A stretch of DNA of 64,000 nucleotides from Meira nashicola (taxonomy: Eukaryota; Basidiomycota; Exobasidiomycetes; Exobasidiales; Brachybasidiaceae): contig BCJU01000001.1 of the NCBI GenBank assembly GCA_001600355.1, forward strand, positions 6,014,013 to 6,078,012. The letters run 5' to 3'. The translations under genes were made by a program, and so were the position numbers. Position 1 is the stretch's first letter, and every line of letters begins with the position of its first letter. Shown piece after piece: positions 29,340-40,415 of this stretch. The notes below the pieces were generated by a model. The model was not told where the DNA came from. It worked only from the letters and a program-made list of their open reading frames with translations, and did not search any database.

Positions 29340-30794
29340 GGTTATTTATCAAGATGGTGATCGGGATAGAGATTGAGAGAATGTCGAATAGTAAAGTCGG
29401 ATTGGATTAGTAATTGCGATTCCAGGTCAAATCAATCTGCCCAGCTTTGAATCGGCTCAAGGGGGAGGCGGACTGTAGTGCTAGGTCGAGTCGGATGCCA
29501 GTCTTTCTGGTCGAGAAGACTGTTGCACCTACTAGGGATGTCGAAGGCGGATACAGGTGACAAAGAGGATGGAGATGAGAAGAAAGATGAGAATGAAAAT
29601 CAATCTCAACAATCCCATCGATGATCCTGCCGCGCGCATAGAGGAAGAGGAGGGTGAATGACCGCTGCCGCTTTTCATGCTTGAGGGTCTCTTCGCTAAT
29701 GAATTTCGCGGGGATGGCGCAGAACGAGTGTGGATAGTATTTTTACCCGCTTTAACGCATACAAATAAAAAGTTGGAACCTGCAAAAAAAAATAATTAAA
29801 AAGTGGTGTCAGATGTGCTGAATTGCACTTAAGCACACACACTCACAAAAAAATCCGCATAAAGCACTTTCCGTCTACCGCTAGCGCTTGATTGCACAGT
29901 ATACTGACGTGATGCCATGTCACACAATACAAACAAATGGACAGAAGAATCCAAAATGGACGCAAACAGACCTGAGATTAAAAAAAGATGTGTGCGGGTA
30001 CATACTCTGCGTGTAAAAAAGAAATGCGTGCGTATCGTGTGGGGCTATAAAGTGGCAGAGACAACATTCATTCATACTTAGAACACTAGACTATGCCTGC
30101 CAAGAGACACTCCTTTAGCAACATGAACTCGGTTTTTGTTCCTTGTTAAAGTCTCCGAACTGATCTTTTGGCATGAGCTGCGTCTTGCATTTTTTCGATC
30201 CAGTCTTTTCGCATACTGATGAGGAAGTCTTGCCTTGAGAGAGTGTTACGGTTTCTAAGCATCTAACGTCATATGTGTGTACCACCAAAAGTAGCGATTG
30301 GGAAGTTCTGAGAGTATCACCTTTAAAGATTTGCACGTGCTATGTCACGTCAAATCGATGCATGTATGGTTACTCTTCTGGAATACATCTGAAGTTCATG
30401 ACATAAAAAACTTATCTTCGGGAGATGGAATTCCTGACAAAGCATCATAGATACAAGTCTCAAAGATCTGATGATTCAATGGAATTGAATACTCACCCTT
30501 AGCTCTGTTCTTCACCATTTGCTGTTCTAGCAGTTTCTTCATTTATTTGCAAATTATATACGTACATCATCCTCTATGGAAATCATATCAAGATCGTTGA
30601 GAGTACTTATCAATCTTGATTCCATCAAGTGAGAACGAATGTATGCATGAGATGTTATATGTGTAGGTTTATAGTATGACAACGGATAAAAGGTTGAACG
30701 GTTGATATTGGCACGAATGCTATGAGATGCAGTCAAAACGATTCATGCTATCACTGTAGCTCACTAAAGACATGCTTCATAGTCTATTTCCACC
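29340..30794. other. Gene-free region upstream of the lipase
   Basis: About 1.45 kb. It includes Ala/Gly-poor short open frames only (30115-30336 and 30554-30736 on the minus strand), without splice support or recognisable domains. Likely lipase promoter plus the 3' UTR of the cytochrome oxidase gene. Confidence 0.4.
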
Positions 30795-31655
30795 TTAAGT
30801 GTACGATTTTTGTTCGTATCCTTTTCCTTTGTATCCTTCTGAAGAGATACCAGAGATAGGGTTCAAGTTGGCTTCTCTTGCCTTTTCGGTCATTGCGTCT
30901 TGGTATTCCTTGGTCATTGTCTTTGGTGGTGGAGAGGCGAAGTGTCTGATTCCGAAAAAGAGTGCAACAGTAGTACCGACAATAGCGGTGACACCAACTA
31001 ATGTACGCATTGCTTGTCCGGGTTGAGTGATTGCTTTACGGGGACCATGAGGGCCGAAAGAGATAAAGTATGCTGTAAAAGAAGAAAATCATAAACGTGT
31101 TAGCTTTCAGTTGCACGTATACTTGTTCATTATTACAGAGGACGCAGAGATCAGAAATGACCGCTTCTGCGAATGCATTTATTCGGATGACGTGGATGCC
31201 GCTACAATGCTCCCATTACATTCAACCAATACTACCATTCCCTCCAATCCCACCAGAGCAAGATGTACCATCACCATCTCTGCTTCTCCTCGATATAGTA
31301 GCCCAATCATCTACGTGTACGTACCTGCTTTCTTTTGGTCTACCGATAGTTCCTTCCAATCTTTACGTTGCAATTCTTCCAAATGACGGAAGATTCCGTA
31401 TTGTTCCTCTTTTGATAATTGTGCCCATCTTGCTTCCAAGTTGGGAACGGAAGCTGTTAAATCTGCATTTGCTTTTCCACTTTGATCAGGGATCAAATTT
31501 TGTTCGTTTGCCTGTTTGATTGTGTTTAAATCCCAACGTTCTTCTTTGGTTACCAAAGTACGACGAGCACCGATTCCAGCTGATAAACGACCAACGGAAG
31601 ACGAAGAAGATCGAGCAACAGTGCGGCTCACACTGGAACGAATTGGTGCCAACAT
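30795..31655 (-). CDS. COX5: Cytochrome c oxidase subunit IV (fungal Cox5)
   Basis: Two exons, 31325-31655 and 30795-31072, joined across an intron with donor GTACGT and acceptor TTTTACAG. They give 202 residues. The N-terminus MLAPIRSSVSRTVARSSSSS is a mitochondrial presequence. The matrix domain has VPNLEARWAQLSKEEQYGIF and HLEELQRKDWKELSVDQKK. Exon 2 supplies AYFISFGPHGPRKAITQPGQ and one membrane helix (VGVTAIVGTTVALFFGIRHF). This order matches subunit IV, the nuclear-encoded subunit of complex IV that contacts Cox1 in the inner membrane. The first open frame is open further upstream (to 31799) but the presequence-like ATG at 31655 fits best. Confidence 0.94.
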
Positions 31656-33427
31656 GATAGAAAAGCTTTGACGGGAAAAGTGATCGATGATGAATAGAAG
31701 GAAAGGAAGAAACAGTAAAACAAAAACGAAGATTAGCATACACACGCACACCAAACCTTCCGTCTCGTATCCAACCAGAATCCAATCAAACGAAAGCAAA
31801 GCCTTTTTACAGCTAGAGCGCGCCGGGCGCGCGTAAGAGGACGAGAAGTTTAGCCAGAAAAGAAAAAAAAATTAGGCCCTGGGCGTGAATTAATAACTCA
31901 ACAACGCATCAGACAGTTGAGCGAATTTTGCTCGGATTTGGCCCTGAATGCTGCTAATATGAGAATCAAGCTAGCCTCACTGTGTAGATACAATGGAGCT
32001 ATTTTTTTCATAGTCTACACGCGTGGATGAAAGGCTGGCAGAACATCTTAACGCCCACCGGGGCCTTCTTGCCTTCTTCCGAATTTGCCCTTTTGGCCTT
32101 GGGCGTGCGTGCGTATTAATGCATTGTCTGTTATAGGCCCTGCGTGGCTGGCTCAACTTCCCGTCCGAGCAATGGGAGAGTCTAGCACGTGCCTGCGAGC
32201 TCCACCCTGAAATCATCTTGTTCGGTCTGTGCGTCTGTTCTCTTCTTCACTTCTTAGGATTGTACATATCAGATGCATGATCTTGGATCGACCGAGTCGA
32301 ATGAGATCGTGGAGATAGAGCGCGAGAGTTACCGATCTGTGCGAAAGTGTTGACTTCGGAAAGTGATATATATATAGGGTGAAAGAAGGTCTGCCCCGGT
32401 ATAAGTGAGCCATTTTATTCCAATAAGCAGGTTTCAAAATGGAGTAGAACATAAATGTAAATATTGTTTCGCTGATCTTATGAAAAAGTCACCGTGATTA
32501 TGTATTTTCTTTTTACCATTACTGTCAAAGAAGTTCGGCAACTAAACCCAACGCAAGCTGTCGTAGTAATTCCATATACGCGATCTAAGGAAGGCATCGG
32601 ATAGAAAGAGCAAGACTGGTATCGCGCCTAAATCCAAATGGAGCTACGAAAAGGAGAATTAAGTTAAGTTGCGTGTGTTCGTGCATTCGTGTTCTAACGC
32701 ATTATATGACTCTGTGCCTGACGTATGTAAGTTGCAGCATTTATTTAGTGTTGCTGGAAAGGTGCGCTTGGCAATAAGGTGCAGTGCTGTGTACGCATTC
32801 GCTCTACTCGATACTCGGACGTAAGGAAAAGCAAGTAGGTGACAGCAACAATAAACGAATTTCAGTAGTCACCACCATCATTGTGCTAAGGGCATCATAG
32901 AGTTCAGTCAGACTTACCTCTGAAACTCTTTTGACGATTTTCTGATTCGATCCAAGAACATCATACAAACTGATTCACTTCTTCGAGTAACTTGCCACAA
33001 GGATCGAAGTGACAGCGGACTTCCATACCCCGCGATCAGAATAGACCATTACGCCTTTACAGAAAAGGTACCGCCTAGCCTCTAACATTCATCAGTACAT
33101 TGCGCCTCATCCTTCAGCAATCAACAACGTTGTGCTAAACTCGCTTTGGTACATGATCCTCCGCTAATAGGTGCCTTTTTGATCATAAATAATAGCATAT
33201 AGTCGGGCAATTTGACCGATTTGGAGATTTTACATTGTATCAAATTTCATTCGCGCGCTTTCTATCTTCTTCAAAGACGAATCGCGACTTTCCTTCCATC
33301 AGGGGTACCACGCGGTTCCGTAGAGGTACAGGAAATCAAGACGGAGTTTGTAGCGTTACAATACGTAACTTATGAACGCCCATCCGTTATAAGTTGACTC
33401 CTCATTTACAAGCACATACTCGCAAAG
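31656..33427. other. Gene-free region between COX5 and YPK1
   Basis: About 1.77 kb. It holds a GC palindrome (GCGCGCCGGGCGCGC at 31818-31832), a short TA run near 32365, and open frames of at most about 80 codons with no support. Probably two divergent promoters with a long YPK1 5' leader. Confidence 0.4.
31818..31832. repeat. GC-rich palindrome upstream of COX5
   Basis: GCGCGCC and GGCGCGC flank one base. It is 160 bases upstream of the COX5 ATG, in otherwise AT-rich DNA. A binding site is possible; not demonstrable here. Confidence 0.35.
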
Positions 33428-35566
33428 ATGTCAAACGTTCTTAAAGGATTTTGGCCTCAAGGTCCATCCGATCAAGAAACTCCAAGGGCCAGCTCGCGCA
33501 ATGATGATCAAAATCCATTTGATTCTCTTGCACCTTCTGTGCCCCGTATGAGTGCGAACGGAGGAGGAGAAGACAGCAATAGCTCAACCTCATCGCACAG
33601 TAAAGGTCAACTTACCACTTCATTCAGTACCGATCAATCTGGATTACGGACTCCAGGAGCGGTCCACAGTCATGCCAGTGTACCTACAACCAGCATCTCA
33701 ACAACGGCACCAGACTTTTCCATGACTCTGCCGCCCTCGAAAGGAAAACAGAGCGCAAATGCAGACTCCTCTTCATCGACACCGGCTTCTACATCAACAG
33801 GCCAAGGTAGTGGAGCAACAAGGAATACGTCTGCACCAAGAGGTAGATTGGTGGTAAAATTGATCGAAGGACGCAATTTGCACAAGAGTGTTGCATTGCC
33901 GTATGCTGTGATCTCCTTTGAGCAGAATGAATTCATTGCACGGAATCCAATCGCAGAAAAGTCAAACGGACCGCATAATCCAGTTTGGGAACATGAAGCA
34001 TTCTTTGACGTAGTTCAAGCAGACAAAGCACTACACATCAGTGTGTATGATCGGGATGCAGAAGAAGAAGGATTTTTGGGAATGCGGCAAATACGTCCAC
34101 GCTTGATCCATGGAGCATCATCTGATCAATGGTACCCACTCTTGGCACGGGAAGACGCAGAAGCAGATACACCCCAAGTCAGAGGTGAGATTCGTGTCAA
34201 GGTAAGCTACGAGAGGACGTTGAGCAAGAAACATCTAAATCCTTCCGATTTCGACTTCTTGAAATTGATCGGTAGAGGAACGTTTGGAAGAGTGTTTCAG
34301 GTGCGGAAGAAGGATACAAAGCGTATCTATGCGATGAAGGTATTGTCAAAGCGGGAAATCGCAATCAAAAAAGAGGTTTCACATACAATGGGAGAACGAA
34401 AGATTTTGGAAAAGTCGCTTGATTGTCCTTTCTTGGTTGGATTGAAGTTTTCCTTCCAGAGTGCTCATGAGTTGTACTTTGTTACAGATTACAAATCTGG
34501 AGGAGAATTATTCTGGCATTTGCAACGGGAGGGAAGATTTACGGAAGAGCGTGCACGATTCTACATAGCAGAGTTGGTGCTTGCACTTGAACATTTACAC
34601 AAGTATGACATCGTCTATCGAGACTTGAAACCAGAAAACATTCTGCTTGATGCTACCGGACATGTGGCCCTTTGCGATTTTGGATTGAGCAAACCGGATT
34701 TAGGTGCAGGCCAGCTTACAACAACATTCTGTGGAACGACGGAATACTTGGCACCTGAAGTATTACTGGACGAATCTGGTTATTCCAAATTAGTGGATTT
34801 CTGGTCATTAGGAGTGTTGTTATTCGAGATGTGCTGTGGTTGGAGCCCTTTCTATGCAGAGGATACGCAACAAATGTATAGAAATATTTGTTTCGGAAAG
34901 ATTAAATTCCCACGCGGAGCAATCGGAGACGATGGTAAACAATTTGTCAAAGGTTTGCTCAACCGTAATCCGAAACACAGATTGGGTGCTGCAAATGACG
35001 CACAAGATCTTAAAGATCATGCATTCTTCAAAGATATTGATTTCGATGCATTATCGCAGAAGCAGCTTACGCCTCCGTTCAAACCATCGGTCGAATCGGA
35101 TGAATCAGTTGCCAATTTCGATCCTGAGTTCACAGAAACGGATTTGAAACAAATGACCTTCATTCCAGGCTTCGATGGAGATGTAAACGGAGCAGGAGAA
35201 AAGGCAGCTGGTGGCATTCTAAGCGGAGAGAATGGAACCGGAGGAGGAAATGGAGCAGTGGATATTCAAGGAAGAGCAGGTGAAGCAGAAGAAGAGGAAG
35301 ATGAACTCACACGATCGATTCAAGATAAATTTAGAGGTTTCAGTTACAGCGGAACATATGACGGAAGTGTTGCAGGTAGCTTTGGCGGAAGAAGAGGAAG
35401 TGGAGGATTTGGCGGACTGGCAGGAGCAAGTTTAGGGATGAGCAGAATGAATGTTGATGATGATGATCAACAAGATCAATTCCCTCATCATTCTTCAAAT
35501 AGTCGAACTGCCTCTTCTAATGCTGCACAACCTCGTGATCCTTATGATGTAGAAATGGATGCCTGA
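33428..35566 (+). CDS. YPK1: AGC protein kinase with N-terminal C2 domain, YPK1/Gad8 type
   Basis: A 712-residue protein. The N-terminal 135 residues are Ser/Thr-rich and disordered. A C2 domain lies at about 138-260 (GRLVVKLIEGRNLHKSVALP and DKALHISVYDRDAEEEGFLG). The kinase domain begins at FDFLKLIGRGTFGRVFQVRK (glycine loop near 281) with AMKVLSKRE, the catalytic loop YRDLKPENILLD, DFGLSKP, and activation loop TTTFCGTTEYLAPE carrying the PDK1-type Thr. A C-terminal hydrophobic motif FRGFSY near 635 and a turn-motif region (MTFIPGFDG) are present. In fungi Ypk1/Gad8 is activated by Pkh/PDK1 and TORC2 and controls sphingolipid synthesis and wall integrity. The tail beyond the hydrophobic motif is Gly-rich and acidic. 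Single exon. Confidence 0.95.
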   Translation: MSNVLKGFWPQGPSDQETPRASSRNDDQNPFDSLAPSVPRMSANGGGEDSNSSTSSHSKGQLTTSFSTDQSGLRTPGAVHSHASVPTTSISTTAPDFSMTLPPSKGKQSANADSSSSTPASTSTGQGSGATRNTSAPRGRLVVKLIEGRNLHKSVALPYAVISFEQNEFIARNPIAEKSNGPHNPVWEHEAFFDVVQADKALHISVYDRDAEEEGFLGMRQIRPRLIHGASSDQWYPLLAREDAEADTPQVRGEIRVKVSYERTLSKKHLNPSDFDFLKLIGRGTFGRVFQVRKKDTKRIYAMKVLSKREIAIKKEVSHTMGERKILEKSLDCPFLVGLKFSFQSAHELYFVTDYKSGGELFWHLQREGRFTEERARFYIAELVLALEHLHKYDIVYRDLKPENILLDATGHVALCDFGLSKPDLGAGQLTTTFCGTTEYLAPEVLLDESGYSKLVDFWSLGVLLFEMCCGWSPFYAEDTQQMYRNICFGKIKFPRGAIGDDGKQFVKGLLNRNPKHRLGAANDAQDLKDHAFFKDIDFDALSQKQLTPPFKPSVESDESVANFDPEFTETDLKQMTFIPGFDGDVNGAGEKAAGGILSGENGTGGGNGAVDIQGRAGEAEEEEDELTRSIQDKFRGFSYSGTYDGSVAGSFGGRRGSGGFGGLAGASLGMSRMNVDDDDQQDQFPHHSSNSRTASSNAAQPRDPYDVEMDA

Positions 35567-36266
35567 TCTTCTTTCATACCGTCAGATGTACTATCACTCT
35601 TTTTCGCTCATACTATTCTTTCCTCCTTTTCTTTTGTGTGTCAATATTTTTCCCTTGATTGCTGGCTTTATCTACCATATTAACGTACACCTATAATAAT
35701 ACACCAACATCACTACGTTTAATAATGAATAGGTCCGGTAAATGAAATTGATAAATTTGATTTTTGTTGAGAAGAAGCTATATTTGGAATGCGGAGAAAT
35801 ACGCTATACTTCTGCTTTGGTAAGCACTACATCATTGGAAGTGAGCCAGGCATATTCGCAGTGTTTTTTAGATCAGGCCATCGCTACTGCAACCTGCACG
35901 TACATTTTTAAGCTCGTACATAGGCCTGTCAGTGGCGGAAAAGCTTTGAAAACGCGGTGCAAAACAGAAAGGCATACAAAACAGGCGTAGATTGACCGGT
36001 AGGAAGCCTAGGCGGGCGAAAGGCCGACCGTTTTTGTACCCGAATGGAAATCTAAGCGGAACTTTGGAAAGCTCTGCTCTAAAAGACAAAAAAACACTGG
36101 AAAATCGCCGTGAATTTTTTAAAGTTCTTTAGGAAAGATTTGGGATTCGTTCCTATGCATATGGTGTGTTTTGAAGTTATCTTGTCTTCCCGTAACATCA
36201 TCATTATCATCTTCGTGGACGACAAACAAATCAGTAATCGTAATCGTTCACAAACAATTCGACATT
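35567..36266. other. Spacer between YPK1 and ERG1
   Basis: About 700 bases: YPK1 3' region and ERG1 promoter. No sterol-response element was picked out by eye, and no gene was seen. Confidence 0.35.
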
Positions 36267-38015
36267 ATGGCGGCTACCGCATCGGCAAGCAAACAACGTG
36301 ATTTCGATGTAGCTATCGTAGGAGCAGGAATTGTTGGATCAGCTTTGGCATATGGGTTAGGACGATCAGGCAGAAAGGTTGCTTTATTCGAACGTGATAT
36401 GACAGAACCAGATCGAATTGTTGGAGAGCTATTACAACCCGGAGGTGTACGTGCTTTACATAAACTTGATCTGATTGATTGTTTATACGATATTGATGCC
36501 GTACCTGTAGAAGGCTATCACGTCTTCTATGGACCAAAAAGCGTTCCTATTCCTTACCCTCAAGAAGAATCAGACGGAAGATGGGGAAAAGGTATCGAAG
36601 GAAAAAGCGGAAAAGTCGAAGGTAGAAGTTTTCACCATGGAAGATTCGTAAATAAATTGCGTAATGCAGCCATTGCACAACCAAATGTCACCATTCTCGA
36701 ATCAACGGTACGTGAATTGATCGAGGACAATCAAGGAAACAACGTTGGTGTTGTAGCAACTGCAAAAGACACGAATGAAGAGTTAAATATTCGTGCTCCG
36801 CTGACAATCGTGGCAGATGGATGTTTTTCCAAATTTAGACGGACGCATGGATCAACGATCGCTCCCACCGTGCGATCCAACTTTGTCGCACTCGAGCTAG
36901 AGCATGCACCTCTACCTTCACCACATCATGGACATGTTGTATTGGGACCATCAGGACCTACCCTTCTCTATCAAATTTCAACAAAACATACGCGAATCCT
37001 TATGGATATTTCCGGTGAGAAGCTTCCGTCTGCAGGAAAAGGAGATCTCCAACGTCATATTCAAAATCGCGTTATTCCCTATTTACCGGAAGCTTTACAA
37101 CCTTGTGTATTGAAAGAACTCAACAAAGGACAAAGGTTGCGAAGTATGCCAAATTCCTTTTTGCCTCCAAGCATGCAAGGACAAAACAAGCATAGACGTG
37201 GTATCGTATTGGTGGGAGATGCGATGAATATGAGACATCCACTGACAGGAGGCGGTATGACAGTTGGTCTTTGGGATGCCGTACATTTGACCAACGAATT
37301 TGGAGGAGCAGCATGGAGACCTGAAGATGAATACGCTGGCAAACCAGTCAAAGATTTACATGATTGGGATTCCCTCAAACCTTCATTGCGCGAATGGCAT
37401 TGGAGAAGGAAAGGATTAGCAAGTGTGATCAACATCTTGGCCCAAGCTTTGTACAGTCTTTTTGGTGCCGATGATGAGAACTTGGAAGTGCTACGAGAAG
37501 GATGCTTTAAATACTTTGAACTTGGAGGAGAATGTGTTGGTGGACCAGTCAGTCTGTTGTCAGGTTTAGCACCACAACCATTCTTGCTCTTTTATCACTT
37601 TTTCTCGGTGGCTCTTTACAGTATCTACGCACTATTCATGCACCCACGCAAAGATCCACAAAGCGGCAAGATGCACACTCCAGGCTTCATGGAGTACCCC
37701 GGCTTGGTAATGAGGTCAATTGCAGTCTTTTACACAGCTTGCGTTGTCCTACTACCGGTCGTGTTTACAGAAATGAGAAGTAACGTTCCCACTTTTGCTG
37801 GGCGTGCTAAGGAAATGCCTGCCGCTATGGCTGGAAAAGATGGCAAGAATAACTCAAGTTCTTGGTTGAATTCGATACCGATCATTGGACCGCATATCAA
37901 TTCAACTTATATCGTTGTCGTTTTGGCAGCCATTATGGCATATATCTACAGTGGACAAGCTGGAAGACCCGGTTCTGGGATACGGGAGATTGTGTTCCCA
38001 GGTAGATTTACGTAA
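36267..38015 (+). CDS. ERG1: Squalene monooxygenase (squalene epoxidase)
   Basis: A 582-residue FAD monooxygenase. The N-terminal Rossmann motif is DVAIVGAGIVGSALAYGLGR near residue 14. The substrate/FAD segments are LLQPGGVRALHKLDL, IVADGCFSKFRR, and the second FAD motif GIVLVGDAMNMRHPLTGGGM. C-terminal hydrophobic segments (FLLFYHFFSVALYSIYALF and STYIVVVLAAIMAYIYSG) are membrane helices that anchor it to the ER or lipid droplets. It converts squalene to 2,3-oxidosqualene, the allylamine (terbinafine) target step in ergosterol synthesis. The start is the first ATG of the open frame, and the gene is intronless. Confidence 0.96.
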   Translation: MAATASASKQRDFDVAIVGAGIVGSALAYGLGRSGRKVALFERDMTEPDRIVGELLQPGGVRALHKLDLIDCLYDIDAVPVEGYHVFYGPKSVPIPYPQEESDGRWGKGIEGKSGKVEGRSFHHGRFVNKLRNAAIAQPNVTILESTVRELIEDNQGNNVGVVATAKDTNEELNIRAPLTIVADGCFSKFRRTHGSTIAPTVRSNFVALELEHAPLPSPHHGHVVLGPSGPTLLYQISTKHTRILMDISGEKLPSAGKGDLQRHIQNRVIPYLPEALQPCVLKELNKGQRLRSMPNSFLPPSMQGQNKHRRGIVLVGDAMNMRHPLTGGGMTVGLWDAVHLTNEFGGAAWRPEDEYAGKPVKDLHDWDSLKPSLREWHWRRKGLASVINILAQALYSLFGADDENLEVLREGCFKYFELGGECVGGPVSLLSGLAPQPFLLFYHFFSVALYSIYALFMHPRKDPQSGKMHTPGFMEYPGLVMRSIAVFYTACVVLLPVVFTEMRSNVPTFAGRAKEMPAAMAGKDGKNNSSSWLNSIPIIGPHINSTYIVVVLAAIMAYIYSGQAGRPGSGIREIVFPGRFT

Positions 38016-38151
38016 CTTTTCTATCGCAATTGCATATTTAGATATCTCTCTATCATCATACTATTTCAGTAATGGACATTATATTTGTACTCAATATTTA
38101 AAATACAGTCGTTAATCATCTTCATATATAGGTAGCCTATATGTGCTTCGC

Positions 38152-40164
38152 TTAAATAAGGCGGTGGGGATGCCAGAAACCTTCAAAATCTTCTTCGTTC
38201 AATTCTTGCTGTTTGGAATAGTTTGGGTATTCATTGGGTGCCGAATGCTCTGTAGAATAAATCGTATCTGCATATTCATGTTCATAAGAATCACCGTATG
38301 TGTAGACATCATTGGTGCGCAGCATTTCATACAGCGTACGATCATTTGTATTACGGTGAAATGCCTCGTCTTTATCTTGCACAAAATTATCTGAAGTGTT
38401 CACATCCTGTCTCAACGGTTCTTCTTGATATTCAGCCTTGGGCAAAGCTTGATCATAATTCAGCTCATCTTGATGGCTTTGTGGGTTGAGTCTTTCGGTG
38501 TAGTCGTTGTACATTCTTTCCTGTTGGAATTCCGCACCCGGATTGGATTGGGGCCGGTCGACTGATTCATCTCGTTTCAAATGCTTTTCATAATCATAAG
38601 TGGGCACACGCCGAAACCCATTCATGTATTGCACCTTCTCGGTTGTGGTGTCAGGCAAAGAAGTTGCTTCGTGTCTAAAAGCCTGACGAGGACGCAGACG
38701 CACAAAACGTTCCAACTCATATTCATTGACTGGAACTTCATAATTGAAGAGATCAAATTGATCTCTGAAGTGGAATTTGTGAAAATATGTATCGTAGTAA
38801 TCTTCTTCATCATCTTCTGCTCCATGGGACTCATAAGTGGCTCGAGGTAACTTATACGTAGTCAATTTATCAATGCGACATGGTTCTTCTGCATACAACT
38901 CTTGTTCATCTTGATACTCTTGCTTGACCTCTCCACTCTTACACTGTGGCTCGTTGGCTTTACTCCTTTCCGTACCATACTGTGGTGCAGATGTTGGTTC
39001 TCCAGGAATGAAATTAGCTCCGCCTGCATCAACAAATTGTTTTTGAATTGCACTCAAGCCAGGATCATGTAGTCTATGTTGAGCTCTCCATCCATTGGGA
39101 TGCATATCAGGCTTATCACCATTGAAAGCCAATACTGGTGGATCGTCTTGAATGACTGATTCAGCTGGTTCATTTTGAGCTGGCTTATGGGACCAAGGCA
39201 TGTGCTCAACATCAACAAAAGTATGATTGGTTTGTGTTTGAACAGATTGACCGGGAACTCTTGCCATTTTTTGATGTGGTTTTGGAGAAGTGTCTGCAGG
39301 ATGTTGCTTTTCCATATCGAGCTCGTCCATTTGCATCTTGTGTTGAAGTGGCGAATGGATTAGTTTGATACTTTTTTGAAGCTCTTTGATCTGCTTCTCT
39401 AAAGCTCGAATGCGAGTTTGGTTGCCTTTATCACTTTCAAATGATGCGGACCTAGCCATTGAAGCTGCCATAGAAGATTCGTAGTCTTCATCTTCTGTTG
39501 ATATAGAAGGGCTTCTCTTTCTTTTCTTGTTTCTTACTTTAGGATTGTTGACAGTATACGGTGATGCTGTACCTCGACTGAATATACCTTGCTTGGGCTG
39601 TGGTATGGTTATTCTTTCCCTTTTCAAAGGAGGGGCACCGTTGAATTGAAAGAGATCTAGGTATTTGTTCCTAATCGACTTCTCTTTTTCCTTTGATCTT
39701 GACTCTTTGCGAATTCTTTCAGCTTTGGGGATGCTACGATCTTGTATATGAGAAGTTCTGATCTTTTTTGCTCCTTTTCTCGCTTTCTTTTCTGCAATTT
39801 TTCGATCAAAATGTCTTCGACGAGAAGAAGATGGTGAAGATCTATGATGCAATTGTGGTGATCTTCGCATTTCAGATAAATATTTTCTTCGTTTTTTGCG
39901 ATCTTCCAAACGCTTCTTTACAGCTCGTTCTCCGTCCAAAATATCTGTGGACGCAGGTTCAGAAAGATGTGATGCCAAAGAGTTTGCGTCACTTATCGTG
40001 TTTGAACCACATTCATTCTCATTCACCTTTCTGTAGAGCTTCTTCGATTTGTATGGCTCGTATAACATCAAAGCAGATTGCTTGATGTATTCCCTCACTT
40101 TTTCGCGTTTGTCTTGGTGAGGAATTTGTGTAAGCGCATGACGATGGAGTAGATTTCTACTCAT
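38152..40164 (-). CDS. Unrecognised basic, disordered protein, probably nuclear
   Basis: A 670-residue single-exon protein. The N-terminal 240 residues are strongly Arg/Lys-rich, with KKRLEDRKKRRKY, SRRRHFDRKIAEKKARK and KVRNKKRKRSPS, all able to act as nuclear localisation signals. A predicted coiled coil lies near 250-270 (RIRALEKQIKELQKSIKLI). The C-terminal half is Glu/Gln/Asn/Asp-rich with no clear fold, and ends FEGFWHPHRLI. No cysteine clusters, membrane segments or known motif. The gene converges on ERG1 with a gap of about 135 bases. I do not assign a function. Confidence 0.6.
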   Translation of the reverse strand: MSRNLLHRHALTQIPHQDKREKVREYIKQSALMLYEPYKSKKLYRKVNENECGSNTISDANSLASHLSEPASTDILDGERAVKKRLEDRKKRRKYLSEMRRSPQLHHRSSPSSSRRRHFDRKIAEKKARKGAKKIRTSHIQDRSIPKAERIRKESRSKEKEKSIRNKYLDLFQFNGAPPLKRERITIPQPKQGIFSRGTASPYTVNNPKVRNKKRKRSPSISTEDEDYESSMAASMARSASFESDKGNQTRIRALEKQIKELQKSIKLIHSPLQHKMQMDELDMEKQHPADTSPKPHQKMARVPGQSVQTQTNHTFVDVEHMPWSHKPAQNEPAESVIQDDPPVLAFNGDKPDMHPNGWRAQHRLHDPGLSAIQKQFVDAGGANFIPGEPTSAPQYGTERSKANEPQCKSGEVKQEYQDEQELYAEEPCRIDKLTTYKLPRATYESHGAEDDEEDYYDTYFHKFHFRDQFDLFNYEVPVNEYELERFVRLRPRQAFRHEATSLPDTTTEKVQYMNGFRRVPTYDYEKHLKRDESVDRPQSNPGAEFQQERMYNDYTERLNPQSHQDELNYDQALPKAEYQEEPLRQDVNTSDNFVQDKDEAFHRNTNDRTLYEMLRTNDVYTYGDSYEHEYADTIYSTEHSAPNEYPNYSKQQELNEEDFEGFWHPHRLI

Positions 40165-40415
40165 GATAAATATTGACTCATAGAAAAGAGGAAAGGTGGT
40201 GGTGATAAAGTAGGATGTTTCAGACTTTCACAACTCAGCATAAAGGATGACGGATTTGTTAAAAAGAGTGCCCTCTCCACTCAACCGGTCAAATACGCAC
40301 CGATTGCAAGTGGTCTGATTCATGCAATCCGGAAACACTCGCGCAGTGCCTAAAATGAATTATATACATTTATGATTGCATTTGTAGATAGAGCACGGTA
40401 TATTGGTCATGTCTT

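Noticed and set aside
30115..30336. Minus-strand 73-codon frame ending in Cys-Cys, as in prenylated proteins or pheromone-like precursors
   Set aside because: No other prenylation context, no promoter or splice support, and not a CaaX ending; chance is likelier.
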